DNA of 64,000 nucleotides, taken from NCBI GenBank assembly GCA_009869945.1, contig WIXG01000047.1, positions 1 to 64,000 of the forward strand. The letters run 5' to 3'. Below, in pieces: positions 37,833 to 49,567 of this stretch. The notes under the pieces are model-generated. The model saw only the letters and a program-made list of their open reading frames with translations, was not told the origin of the DNA and did no database searches. The stretch comes from Mesaphorura yosii. Taxonomy: Eukaryota > Arthropoda > Collembola > Poduromorpha > Tullbergiidae. Every line of letters starts with the position of its first letter. Within the stretch, counting starts at the first letter, position 1. Both the position numbers and the translations under genes were made by a program.

Positions 37833-40800
37833 ATGTGGCGGTCATGGTCGTGTTCCCTGGCCCTGGTTGCGGTTCTGCTGAATGGAGCACTGGTTGGCAG
37901 CAGCAGTTCCTTTTCAGACTCAACGTCCTGTCAGTGCGGTGTTTTTCTTCTTGGGGCTCCGCCACTGCAGTTCTCTGAAGATGCCAAACCAGTTCTGGCA
38001 GGTAACTTGATTTTAAATATTGACCGTCGCCGTCACTTCGTCGTTCGCATGTGAAATTGAAGAGCTGTGTCTGTGGTTTCATTGACAGATTATATTAATA
38101 ATGTCGTGTTCATGTTTTCATGTGTGTAACTTTAAACCCGTTAAAATTTAGACCAAGAGAGTGAGGAGAGATTTATCCCGGTTTGATTGAGGCAGGGAAA
38201 ATTAGAGGACCAACAGAAGAGATTAATGCATGCTATTTTTAACGTGCTACACCGTATCATGCCGAATTCAGGTTCCCAGGTTCAACATGCGTCACCGCTA
38301 TTCACGCACACGAAGGGTAACCTACATTTCGGTGCTCTTTCGTTGCTTCTTGCTTGTGAAAGCAGTACCAATTTGTGACGGTAAACTTTTAATATTCATG
38401 TGTACGAGAAACGAGAATGCGAGATTACATCCGACCCAATAATTTTCACAACCCAGAGTCTTCGTAAATCGCAATCCTGCATTGATATCAAAGCTTTTCT
38501 CATTTTTCAGGCGATCCAGTCTCCACAAACTGCACATCGCCCAAAGACAGAACTGATTGCTCAACAATATGCCGGCGTCTGATCCAATCAATGGACAACC
38601 CCAAGTCGCCACTGTTCCAAGCAGTCGTGCTGACAGCGTCAAGGACGCTTGCCTGCCAACGCTTCAATTCTTCAGTCAACACAAAAGTCCCACTACCCAG
38701 AATTCACATGAACAGCCCGTGGACCAGGAATATCGGTGGTTCAAACAACAACAAACGTGAGACTGGGACTGGACTGAATGAAGGCGAACCAAAATGGCTG
38801 GGCGGCTTCTACCGTTGGTGCGACGTGCACTGGATTTATGCTGGAGCGAGCGTGCACGAACCGCTGTGTTGTTCAAATGGACTTCCAACAAAGTAAGACA
38901 CAATTTGGGGTTTCACAGAAAAAAGAATTCGTTTTTCATGTCTTTTGGGGATTAGTTCCGGTTCAGTTACAGTTTGTGCGTGCATGGCAAATGCCACAAT
39001 AACACACTGCTACTGTAGTTGTGGTTGCGGCTGTTGTCTCGCATTTAAAGCCGGTGCTTATGCTACTTTGACCACTTAGCATAGATCAGATTGACGTTGG
39101 TTAGTCAGTCAGTCGGTCGATTTGCCGTCTGCCGTCCGAGCATCCATCAGCACTTGGCATTCTTTCAATCGGCACTCATCGCAGTAGTTACGGTTTTCAT
39201 GTTTCGTCCTCTCAGGTTTCTTGTCTCACCTGCCTGTGCTGTTGTTGTTTCTCATTTTTCATTGCTAAAAATAGCATTAACAAATGTAAAAGGGTTGTAA
39301 GGCGCATTATTGCCTATTCTACACATTTAATATGCTTGCTATCACACTACACCTTTTCTCAAAATATCATCACTGTCATAAAGAAGGTATTGTTAGCACC
39401 ATCAAGTAATTTGCCATACAAACACTCGAGTTCTTGCGAGCGAGGTTGGCCGGGTGCGAGAACTCGGATGGAGATCATCAGCACAATTTCATAAGGAATG
39501 ATTGCAGCCTGAGGACTAATTTGATTAGTCCAACTGGGCGCATAACTTAATTTACTTCACGACAGAATTACCCTCGAGTTACACTTCTAATGAACCTGTT
39601 CGTTGTGGGAAGTTGAGAATTAGGATCCTGCCCACTCATTGCATAATCCTAATGTATGCATTTCCCGGTAATTCACGCGTCCTACTTCAGAATCCATCAC
39701 GGCATTACCTTAACCTTAGCCACAATGTAAACAGAGTAGCAGCAGTGTGTGTGGTCAGTGGGCTGCTTCCTCACGGGAGAGCTCGTTAAGCTTACGTAAT
39801 TCAATGTAGAAAGATTTTCACTGAAGATAAAGGACTGCATTTCCGCTGAATATGCTCACCATTTTACAATTCCCACCCGCATGAGAGTCAAGAGACTGAC
39901 GAAATTGACAAAAACAACATAAATTCATGTGCGAATACAAAGTAACAAATACAGAATCTTTAACTACAAGAGCAAAGTTTTGCTGTGTTGCAAATCTTTG
40001 AGTGGTTGCATTGCGTCTAACTCCCAACATGAATGCAACGATTCCAACTTTTACTACATAATTATAACTGCAACTGCTTTATTGTCCAGATGCCCTGAAA
40101 GCGCAAACAACGCCTTCTCAGTTCCTGGAGTACGCAGCAGCGGCGGCTCCAGTTCCGGACATGACAAACCCTTCCTGTTTTCAACCAATCGGAACCCCCG
40201 ACTAATTATCAAGAAACGTCCTGAGGATGACATTTCAGAGGAAGAAATGGACGACGAGGAAGACGTCGGCGGAGGCGAACAGGAGAACGACCTGACTGAA
40301 ACATCCTCACCGTCTTCGACCGCGACAACAAACACAGCTGACGATGAAGACACCGACGCTGCAAACGAAAATGATAATACGCAAAGTTTTGAGAAAATTG
40401 ATCCGCTCAAAGTAATTGCTGCCGCGACCATTGAAGACCCGTCTGCCAAGCTGAACAGCACAATTCTCGCTGAAGCGTTTTCATGGGTTGGTGCAATTAT
40501 GCGAACGCTTGGACTGGGCGATGTGACCGAAGGCATAAAAACTGTTGTTCCAACAAGCACGGCGACTGAATTGCTGAAGAAAGTTGATGTTGGTGGTTGG
40601 GTTGGAAAGTACCAAGACCAGTACGTGCGATTTTCTCGAGAATACAACCTGGGCTACTGCTACCTGGAGTATGGGCTCTACAATGTGGCTTCAGAAGGAG
40701 TGGGCAACATTATTAGTCGTGTGTTCAGTACGACGGGCAACAGCATTAGCAGTAACAGCGTTAGTCCCAACAATAACATGTTGAATGAACTTGGCAGCGG

Positions 40801-41978
40801 AAACGGATTTGGGCTTAACACTAATTACATCAAGACTTACCATCGCAGAGGACGAAGAGCCGCTTCTGATGCCAGCAGCAATAGAGCAGCATCATTCCAT
40901 GATGCCGTAGGTCAAGGCCACTTCGAGGAAATGAGCAATGTATCCGTTAGCAAACCCACGAAAATTCACGTCACGACACCGCACCGACCTCCGGTCGCAG
41001 GACAGGCACAAAAGACAAAGTCCTCAAGACGGCAGCAGCCGAACGGTCCGAACCTCATGAACATGGCAAACATGCTCTTGCAAATGGCAGCAGGAAGTGG
41101 AGATAATGGCGGAGGTGGTGGAGGAGGTGACAACAACGTGAATGCATTGCTCCAAAATGCGCTGCCATTCGTGGGGCAAGTTGCTACCAGCCCCATGATT
41201 CAAGGTGTTGTTTCTAACTTGGTGACGAGTTTCCTCACGCCTCCTGAACCCTCGACGTTCAACAAGCGTCCGCCACCGCCGGGCAAGACCGGATTGGATG
41301 ACAACGAAATTGATGAAAGACCGCCAAAAAGACCACCCCAGCAACAAAATCAGCCACCGCCAGCGCAGCAGGAGTCGGGTCTTACGTCAATGCTTGGACA
41401 GATTGTGCAAACTTACCTAAAACATTACTTTACAAGTGGAAATACAAATTCAAACACGAAGAATCCTCCTCCGACGACCAGACCAAGTTCGTCCAGTAAA
41501 CCACCGAAGAATTCGGCGACTACGACGACGGCGGCAACGCCAGTCGCCGAGGAGAGAACTGACATTGTGGAAACCATCAGCGAGGTAGCGAAGCCATTCT
41601 TCTTGTCATATTTTGGCGTGGTTCCAGGAGCACCAGGTATTTCATTAGAATTTATAAAAGAATATGAAATCGCTGTGATGATGCTATTAATTAATCTGCT
41701 TTTGTGACGTAGGCTACGGACAATTAAACGTGGCTGATCGCACTGGTCGTGACACCCTTTCATACGACCCTGACCCTGGAACAAGTCTCACCGACTTGGT
41801 ATTTGGTTCCGTCAATATTCCAACAACTGGAAACTCAGTATTTGATCTTGGCAATCGAATTTCATTCGCATTTGGCCGAGCAAATGATCCAACCCAAGGG
41901 CTCTTCTGCTTCAAACAATATTCTGTGAATAAGTTATGGGATGGATTCAGATTTGTTGTGAAGACGCTGTTCAAATGA
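37833..41978 (+). CDS. Secreted protein with follicle-cell-protein-3C-like head and long unknown tail
   Basis: Four exons (37833-38001, 38511-38892, 40090-41636, 41713-41978) join in frame to 787 residues. Residues 1-22 are a signal peptide (MWRSWSCSLALVAVLLNGAL). The next part, about 30-190, has the Cys pattern I associate with insect follicle cell protein 3C-1: CQCGVFLLG, then C..PKDRTDCSTIC, and a closing CCSNGLPTKCP that spans the third intron. After this comes a tail of nearly 600 residues: acidic (EEEMDDEEDVGGG), an amphipathic part (AEAFSWVGAIMRTLGLGDV), a dibasic RRGRRA that could be a proprotein cleavage site, Gly/Asn/Pro-rich linkers, and a compact end (GYGQLNVADRTGRDTLSYD... to LWDGFRFVVKTLFK). 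The tail has no family I know. Secreted or extracellular-matrix role is inferred; eggshell function is only by analogy. Confidence 0.8.
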
Positions 41979-42797
41979 GCCACATCTTACGGCATGTGAT
42001 GCGGTTTTACCATTTCCAGCAGCAGATTCATTTTTCTCAAAAAATCCAGCACAAATTGTATTGACAATTTTAACAATCGTGAATTCATGGTCAAATTCCG
42101 GAAATAGTTTGCATTCCTCTAGTCAGCACATGGAGACTACGGGGGTTTATCTTAAGCAGAATGTACAATCCGAACTAGAAGCGTCAGCGGTTTCGAGCAG
42201 GGTTGCGTCAAGTTACTACGTTGTGCCATCGTAAGTACATCCCGTGTAAATCGATTCATTAGTTGAGAGACCTGAGAGAAGAAGGCAGTGTTCCATTTCT
42301 ATTGCTAAACTTGCGTTAGCTAATAGCGTTAATGATAGTTTTGTACAGAAATTGTTCTTAAGTTTGTGTATTAAGTAATTTATTTAACACCTTGTTGACA
42401 GGCATTTTTCACAGTTTTTATCCATTGCGTGTATGTCTGAAGGAAGTGTGGCTAAATTATTATAAAAATGATAGTGAACTTGTGATGTTGATAAGTTGAT
42501 TGTCCAGCCTGAATTTTTAAGATATTGCATGTTGAACAAATAAACCCTGACAGATCAACCTGTTCCTGGCCCGTTGCACGGCATTTCGTGCAATACAAGT
42601 TTGGTTACAGCGTCATGTTAATGCGATTTTTGCAAATGCACCAAATGTCGTGGATGGATTTGTGGCTTCCATTTATAGCATCATCGTCCTCTGTCTCAGC
42701 TTGGCAGCTGCGTTCGAATCTTTATCATTTACGCACGTTGCAGTTAACTTTTGGAAGTTATTTGGAAGCATCAATAATTATTTGACTATCCATTATA
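41979..42797. other. 3' flank and upstream region of the CatSper-like gene
   Basis: About 0.8 kb. An AATAAA lies at 42539-42544, in place for the upstream secreted-protein transcript. An open frame from ATG 42130 runs about 34 codons to a GTAAGT at about 42231 and could be an unassigned exon. The right end leads into the next gene's start. Confidence 0.45.
42539..42544 (+). terminator. Candidate polyadenylation signal of the FCP3C-like gene
   Basis: AATAAA 560 bases after the stop codon at 41978 and 254 bases before the next plus-strand start codon. No better hexamer noted between the two genes. Confidence 0.45.
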
Positions 42798-45700
42798 ATG
42801 GCTGGTAATTTGCGACCGCCACTTTTGACGCTCACTGTCGTCCTCCTGCTTTTGATTTTTCAACAACACCACATTAATTCCTTCGTAAAGGCCCGGCATA
42901 TCGTTCGACCACTTCCGTGTTCCAGAAGCCCGAAGTTAGGCTGCCTTGAATTCGATGACGATCCAATACCCGATCCTTATCCGGATGTTCCAGAGTAAGT
43001 GTATTCAGGAGCATTGAATCTAAGGGCGCTAGATTATTTTAGGATTAAAAGAGAAATTATGTACTTTAACAGTTTCACAGACACGGGGTACTGGGAGGAG
43101 CACGAAATTGTTAGCGGAATTGATATAAAGGCCGAACAGGAAGGTAGTCAACTCTGGTTAACTTTCTGAGTTGAATTTGAGCTTTCTCATCGCATGATTC
43201 TTGTGCCTGACAATAGGAGCGTTCAAAACGGAGGAAGCCAAACTCTTTAGATACTTTGATCGTGCTGATATTTCTGAAGTACATGAATATTATGAAGATA
43301 CCTCATTTCAAGTTCTAGAATGGCCAGGTTGGGAACTGAAATAAGTGCACTCTCAAAAAGTTGGCAACAAAGAATGACAGTACGTATAAATAATGTTAAT
43401 TGTCCTTTCAGGTCTGGTAACAATTCAACGAACGTACGATGCTCAATCTAGGAAGACACATCCAGTAAGCTGCTAGAACCTTATATAAACTGATTGTTTG
43501 ACGCTGTCCTGATGAATTGTGCAGACGTATCAAGAAAAGATTTCTGAACTCTACCATGATGGGAAAGCCGTTGTGCCGATGACGTGGGACGAGCCGGTGA
43601 CGAAGTTTATCAGTTACCCGTGCAATTTGTTCCAAGGACTTCATGTTCGTGCCCTTGCCTATGAGAAGTAGGCGAACTCGGCAAGCTGCCTTTTTATTTC
43701 CTTTATGAAAGGAGCCTTGGAGTAAGTAATTTGGCTATTTTCAGGAACCCTGATTCCAATGCAGCTGCAGCGGCGAACCCCGAGGAGGAGTCGTACAACC
43801 CTATCTATATTTCACTCGGGGACTTTAGCTTGCACCGTGATGTAGGGATGAACAATAACTTTCTTTAGTTTTAGCGGCCATATCGGATGTAAATGTTATT
43901 TTATGATTAGTATGTTCATCCGTTGCTGGTACGCCTGGAAACTTTAAATGAAATGGTAAAGGAACACGATGACCCAGGGTGTAAGCCAGTTATCGAGACC
44001 CCGTTCGTCCCAAAGACAAGTACGCGACTTTATGCTGAGGAAGCAGTAATGGCAATATCTGATCTTTCGGCGAAAGGAATATCTGACTTGTTCAACTTTC
44101 AGGCAAAATCAACGTGGTGCACGATTTCGCATTCACGAATGATCGATTGCTGATGGCGATGCACTGTGGCATCTTGGTCGTAGAAAATATTGACACAAAT
44201 ACAATCCACTTTCATCCAGCAAATTTAGGTACATGACCAATATTAGTATAGTGGGCAAAAGACATTAACGATTTATGTATTCAATTTCCAGTACCTCACC
44301 CAGAACTGGGGAGTGGACGCGGCTTGGTAAGAGACGCGTACGATTATTTAATTCGACCTGTGTCAGGCGCCCGGCAAAAATTTTCGAACATCAATAAAAT
44401 TGCTGCCACATCGTGCTGTTCTCAAGATGCTCGCTGTAGAGATTCCCAACCCATTGCTGTAGCTTATTCTTACAATCAAACGAGTGTGTAAGTATTAACA
44501 TCACTTGTCACTTCAAAGAACCATCACAATTAAGCACAATGCTAATGCTGAGAAATGGGCTTAATAGAGGAGACGAACTGAAGTTTGTGTACATTTCACA
44601 CAATTTCGGGCACAGTTTTCACCGAAAAGTCCTTGCGACATCATCGCCCCACACCGGACTGAATCTCATTCGAAACATGTATGCTGATGTGAATGAAACT
44701 GAACCATTTTGGGTATCCGAAGAAATTGCAAAGCTGAAGGCAAAGGAGACGAACAAGTTTCTGGAAGAGGATCCTGTCGTCGATTTTATTCTACAACGAA
44801 AAACGGCTAACGACACTAAAATTAACGTAACACGTGACAGTTGCGTGGAAATTGTCTCAATTGAGGTAGTGGGCGAGGAAGGTTCATTCGTTGGATTGTG
44901 TCGAATGACTGATGGTGAAGGAAGTGACGACTATGCTTCAATACCGAAAACTTCAGGCAGCAAGTTCGCGAAAAGTTTGCACAGAATGTACGGGATATTC
45001 AATTTCCCGATTACTCGCAGTAGTCCTATCATTACACCACATAGAAAGACAAAACGCAGGCTGGACTGCAGACTCAAGTAAGAACCATACGTTATTAATT
45101 TGCGGCTGAAACTGAAATGTTTGAGTTGTGTGTGTTGCTTTTTAGAGAGTATCAGGATGCAGATGGCAAATACGGCTTTTATGAACCGGACATTATACGG
45201 ACGCCATTTTCTTTCAATCTCTTTGTGGTTGGTTGTCAATACGTTGTATATCATTCAGTCAATGGAGGCCACACATTTTGGAATTTAGTTTGGTACATGC
45301 GAGTAAGTGACGCTGATTTGCGCTACGGTGTAATTGAATTCTGTATCAGCATTTCTAATGGACCACTTTAATCTCAGGGTGAAAACGACACATTCTATCG
45401 GCATGTCTTCAATCCTGAATTGAACTACCCGCTTATTGCATTTTCTCCGTAAGTCTAAACTTCTGCAAATTTTTCTCTGTCTGACTCAGCACAGTAACAT
45501 TCTAAAGGAAATACTATTTTATTGAATTCTAGTGATGGTGAAACCCTGACTTTCGCATACGAAGACAAGTACGCGTACGGATTAATAAATTACAATCGTG
45601 AGTTTCGTTTAATTACGGCGACTGTGGCTCGCACGACTGGGACCATAATGGAGAAAGGAGTGAAGGACGGATCCGATTGCCTAAACAAAGCATTGGATCC

Positions 45701-48262
45701 TAGGACAGACTGCAAAGACATTAAATCTCAATGCAAAGACAGGCCAAAGGACGGCAAATTCGACCATTCACATGAATGCTTCCATTACTGGATCACCATT
45801 ATTCCATTCAGCTCGCCCACAAAATTTCTACCATTTTTCTCCAACAGTGGGCAGCCATGTAAGTTACCACTTTTCTATTATACTACCGAAATTGACCTTT
45901 CTATCTCTATGATTCCAGTCTTTGCGTTGAACATAATGGGCATGCTCAAGGCTGACCCTGGCCATCCTTTGCATCCTTTGTACAAAAGTCGTGATTCCGT
46001 ACGGCTTCTGGACTTCCCCGTTCAAGTTACCAGAGACATGTTGCCATTATTCCAAGAAAATAATGCATTCAAGGGAGACAAAAGGAACTTCGCTTTTAAG
46101 AAATGTCCTGTTCGTGGTTCTAGTCTTTAATTATCACTACATTGTAACGTTTTGTGAACTTAGCAGTTTTTCTCACTATATTCGCTAGACATATTCGTTC
46201 AGCTTGACGCCTCAGTCAATTTCATTGGATCTTGGAGAAACTGGAGTGATTCAAGTTGGTGTAGAGGACACAGGTAATTTTCTACCGCTGGGAATATTCA
46301 GCTCTCAAAACAAGTTGCTGAAGATTGCAGGTAGAAAATATTCTTAATTAGAGAACAAAGCAAGAAACATGGCCTCTTATCTTTTGGTATGTTTTCAGTT
46401 CAACCTAGCAATCGTTCAGTTGGTTCGAAGCACGAAGTCAGACGTCATGATTGGGTGAGACATTAAGCCTTGACTTGACGTGCTTGACTGTGGCTTTAAG
46501 TAATGTGCCTTTTACAGGATGTGATCGTGACAGCAGTTGGTGAGCTGAAAGATCCAGTTGATGTGATGTCTGATGCCCTATTTGGTGGTGAATACTCAAA
46601 ATACATTGAAGGTATGCCGGTTGAATCTATTTACTACCGTTTCAATTGCGAACCTTGCGCTGACTTCCACTCATGGATTGTCCATAGTCTCGGCCCACAT
46701 CGTTATGACCACTCTGCCGCAAATCAGATGCCACGTTCAACCATCTGGTTCAGTATTTACGGAACTTGGTTGTTCCAATAAAATTTTAGTGGCACACGAA
46801 GATTATTTTCGACCCCATTGCCAGAAATTCTTCAATGCTTACAAGATGCGCTTGGAAGAAGGGGAATACGATAAGGAACTTATTTTATACTGGTTGGAAA
46901 AGGTACATTTTCCAAGTGTACAGATTGTGATTGTGCCTAATTTACTGAATGACAATTTGCTCCCGCCCTACCAGACCTCGCATTATTACACGCAAGTGGG
47001 AACTGCAGTCGAAATCGTTTATCCATATCAATTGTTCGGCTGCCCAATGCAGCCGTATCGTCTGGACCCCTTCGAGCCTGACTTGAGAATGTTCGTAATT
47101 ATGCTTTTATGTTGAATTGGTCGGGGGCTCTTCTTGTGATTGAGATGCGGATGTTTGATTATTTAGCATTGACCTTCACACGATGAAAAACATTTCTGAC
47201 ACGGAACTTGGATTACCTTACAACAGAAGTTACATTCTGGTTGAAATTCATGGCAGCAAAGGGTACACTTACAGCAAAACCGTGAAGGACGCAGGTTAGC
47301 GATGGATGCCAAACGGTTCGCGAACATTCAACGTGTAATTGACGTGAACTTGGGTGCAACAGGTTGCGTGAGGCCGCCTCAGACATTGGCCATGATGACA
47401 GCAGCATGGAAGAGACGCTTAACTGTTATTCAAAACTCTCTCGGCAAATATCCTGATTTCGACATTGAAGCCGCAGAACATCCTGAAAACATTTGGAATC
47501 AAGTGGTAACTTGTTTAAACAAAGTTTGAGTGATGCCAACGTAATGTCAGAATCAATCGGTGCTAATTGTCAATGTATTGGTTTATGCGATCTATGTACT
47601 AGAATTATGCTCCATGCACCGTTCGAGGAGACTTCAAGGGTGAGTTGAGCGAGTCGGTACTAAACTCCAAATACGAAGTTATGAAACGGGGTTCCGGAAA
47701 TCACTTGGTGTTTGACGTCGATCAGCATAAGGAAGTGTACGTTTTACATTCGAGAAGCAGAGACTCTTCGAATGTTTCCTGGGCAAATGAATCATTGACA
47801 CTTTGTGATTAGGTACATATTTCTGGCAGTCGACGTTGACCCTGCTGGAACCTTTTGCGAGTTCAAAAGGTTCTTCGCCATTCACATCAACGGACATAAG
47901 GAGTCGCCAGATATCATTTCCTTCCTGCGGTTCTTGCTGTTCTTCCTTTTATGTGAGAGTCAAATATTATCCAATGCTGTCTTTCTTAACATGAAGTTGT
48001 GACCTTTACTCCGAATTTGCCAGCTTTGCTCGCCGTCCCTCTGTGCTACTGCATCTTCAGGAGGAAAATTCGTGTGGAGTATCGGGAAAGAGCCCTCATC
48101 TTTAGACTTGAGAAAGCAGCGTGGCAACTTTTGTACCGTTACGAAGAGATAAACCACGACCTGGCGTTGGAAGCTCAGCACCGGAAAAATGAGATAAGAA
48201 TGAACGAAGGTCAAGGTCAAGGCGAAGGAAGCACTGAATCGAAGAAGCAAAAGAGCATGTGA
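42798..48262 (+). CDS. CatSper auxiliary subunit-like type I membrane protein (beta/gamma/delta/epsilon family)
   Basis: About 23 exons join in frame to roughly 1,299 residues: 42798-42994, 43043-43143, 43217-43327, 43412-43464, 43525-43667, 43745-43841, 43911-44019, 44103-44228, 44292-44487, 44535-45077, 45146-45302, 45378-45448, 45533-45858, 45919-46109, 46189-46330, 46399-46454, 46518-46611, 46688-47090, 47167-47294, 47363-47505, 47603-47736, 47813-47952, 48024-48262. A signal peptide (LLTLTVVLLLLIF) opens a long extracellular part with propeller-like strands (FSFNLFVVGCQYVVYHSVNG). The C-terminal ectodomain matches my memory of CatSper subunits: VFTELGCSNKIL, CVRPPQTL, a Trp-Asn-Gln-Val..NYAPC motif, and LDLGETGVIQVGVED. 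One membrane segment (FLRFLLFFLLSLLAVPLCY) is followed by a 65-residue charged cytoplasmic tail. CatSper is the sperm calcium channel. Which subunit it is cannot be said. Two donors are GTTCGT, and the exon 10 start could be 18 bases later. Confidence 0.68.
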
Positions 48263-48485
48263 TTTCAAAAGCTGGGAAAGCCAAGACGTCTAAGGTATGA
48301 AGTATGAAGAGCCGTAAAGAGAAGTAAATTGGTTGCATGAAGGAAGTTTCACAATAGGTTAGGACACATTTGCACAATAATTATGGCCCTTGTCATTTAT
48401 TCTTTCATCGCCGAGCGCAATCTCAAGCAATAAGCAATGGCAATGTTAAAGCTAATAATTTTGTGCCAGATTTAGAATTTTGATG

Positions 48486-49425
48486 TTACATATAAGCAAG
48501 CTCAATAAAATACGTATCTAAAATATTTTGCACGCGATTAAAGTCGCCAGTGGCAACCAGCACAACAGCATTGAAGTCAAGCGCAGATTGTTGGAGGCAT
48601 TGAGGAGTTTGATGTTGTGGCACGTGCCATTTATAGCCCGGAACCCAGTCTTGCAGTAACAACGTTGTCCAACGTGACTTCCTTGCGGCCTGCAGACTGC
48701 GTTTTAAAGTTCGTTGAAGAAGTAATCTCTTCAACAAGCGGAAATATAGTCAAATTGATAGGTTTAAGCCCGCATCGCACTTCTCCGGAGCTAAGAGTTA
48801 AGGCAAGGATCCTGGTGAATCGGAGCTACGACTTACCGCCAAAGTCGGGAAGTGAAGGCACTCCAATTCATCCTGAACACGTTTTTGCATTTTAATCAGT
48901 TTGCGTCTGTACAGTCTTTCGGCGTGCTTAGTTTGCATGTACTCTTCGCGAAGCTTTGCTTCTTGTATACGATGCCTAAGCCTTTCTTCTCGACTTAAGT
49001 CGGATTCACTGTTAGTTTCCTCACCTTCCTCGTCGTTTTCCACAGAGATAATTCCTTGTTCTCCATCGTGTTCTCCCTTTTCTTTCTCACACGGTACTTT
49101 CAGCACTCCCTTGTTCTTCTTCGGTTTGTGAGCCTTTCCCTTTTCATTCTTTCCCTGTTTGTGAACCTTGCCCTTCAGAATGCTGGGCTTCGGAGTTGAC
49201 GTTGAAGTTGGAATTGGAATGGACGAAACCTTCCTCTCGTTTGCCGTGATTATAACCCCGAGAAAGCACGCCCTCAGGAATTATTGTAGTTTATTGTATT
49301 GAATTGGAGCTAACGAGCGATTCCATGGAACGCTTCACCTGGGTAGGGCACTGAGATTGGAAATTTGGGCGAGCGCTTGAAAGCAGTAGCGTCGCTCGCG
49401 CGTCACGCCGTGTCGATTACCCATG
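48486..49425 (-). CDS. Poorly defined gene: Lys-rich coiled-coil protein
   Basis: The firm part is an open frame at about 49280-48839 coding a Lys-rich segment (GKAHKPKKNKGVLKVP), an acidic stretch (ENDEEGEETNSESD) and a helix likely to form a coiled coil (REERLRHRIQEAKLREEYMQ..ERLYRRKLIKMQKRV). It ends at a canonical donor, GCG|GTAAGT. A possible first exon is 49425-49339 (MGNRHGVTRERRYCFQALAQ, donor AG|GTGAAG, phase 0). A possible last exon in the frame ending at 48486 could join at AGs near 48729 or 48689. The acceptors are weak, so the ends are guesses. No family is recognised. It lies 224 bases beyond the CatSper-like stop, convergent with it. Confidence 0.4.
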
Positions 49426-49567
49426 AGTTGTCACGGGAATTTGAGTGTTTTGGACTGGTCCCATACTACGATGCATTGATAAGAGCAATAATTTATTCAG
49501 ACTGAATTCGTGTATGAAGAATACATGAATCACAACACAAATCAGCACATTTTATTCAACTAAGATG

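Noticed and set aside
40054-40647. A 197-codon minus-strand frame rich in Ser/Val.
   Set aside because: Antisense shadow of the acidic Asp/Glu/Thr-rich coding exon of the secreted protein.
46612-46791. Reading the CatSper-like gene straight on to the TAA near 46,780.
   Set aside because: The frame used downstream (VFTELGCSNKIL) requires the GTATGC donor at 46612 and the CATAG acceptor at 46687; this join is canonical and restores the conserved motif.
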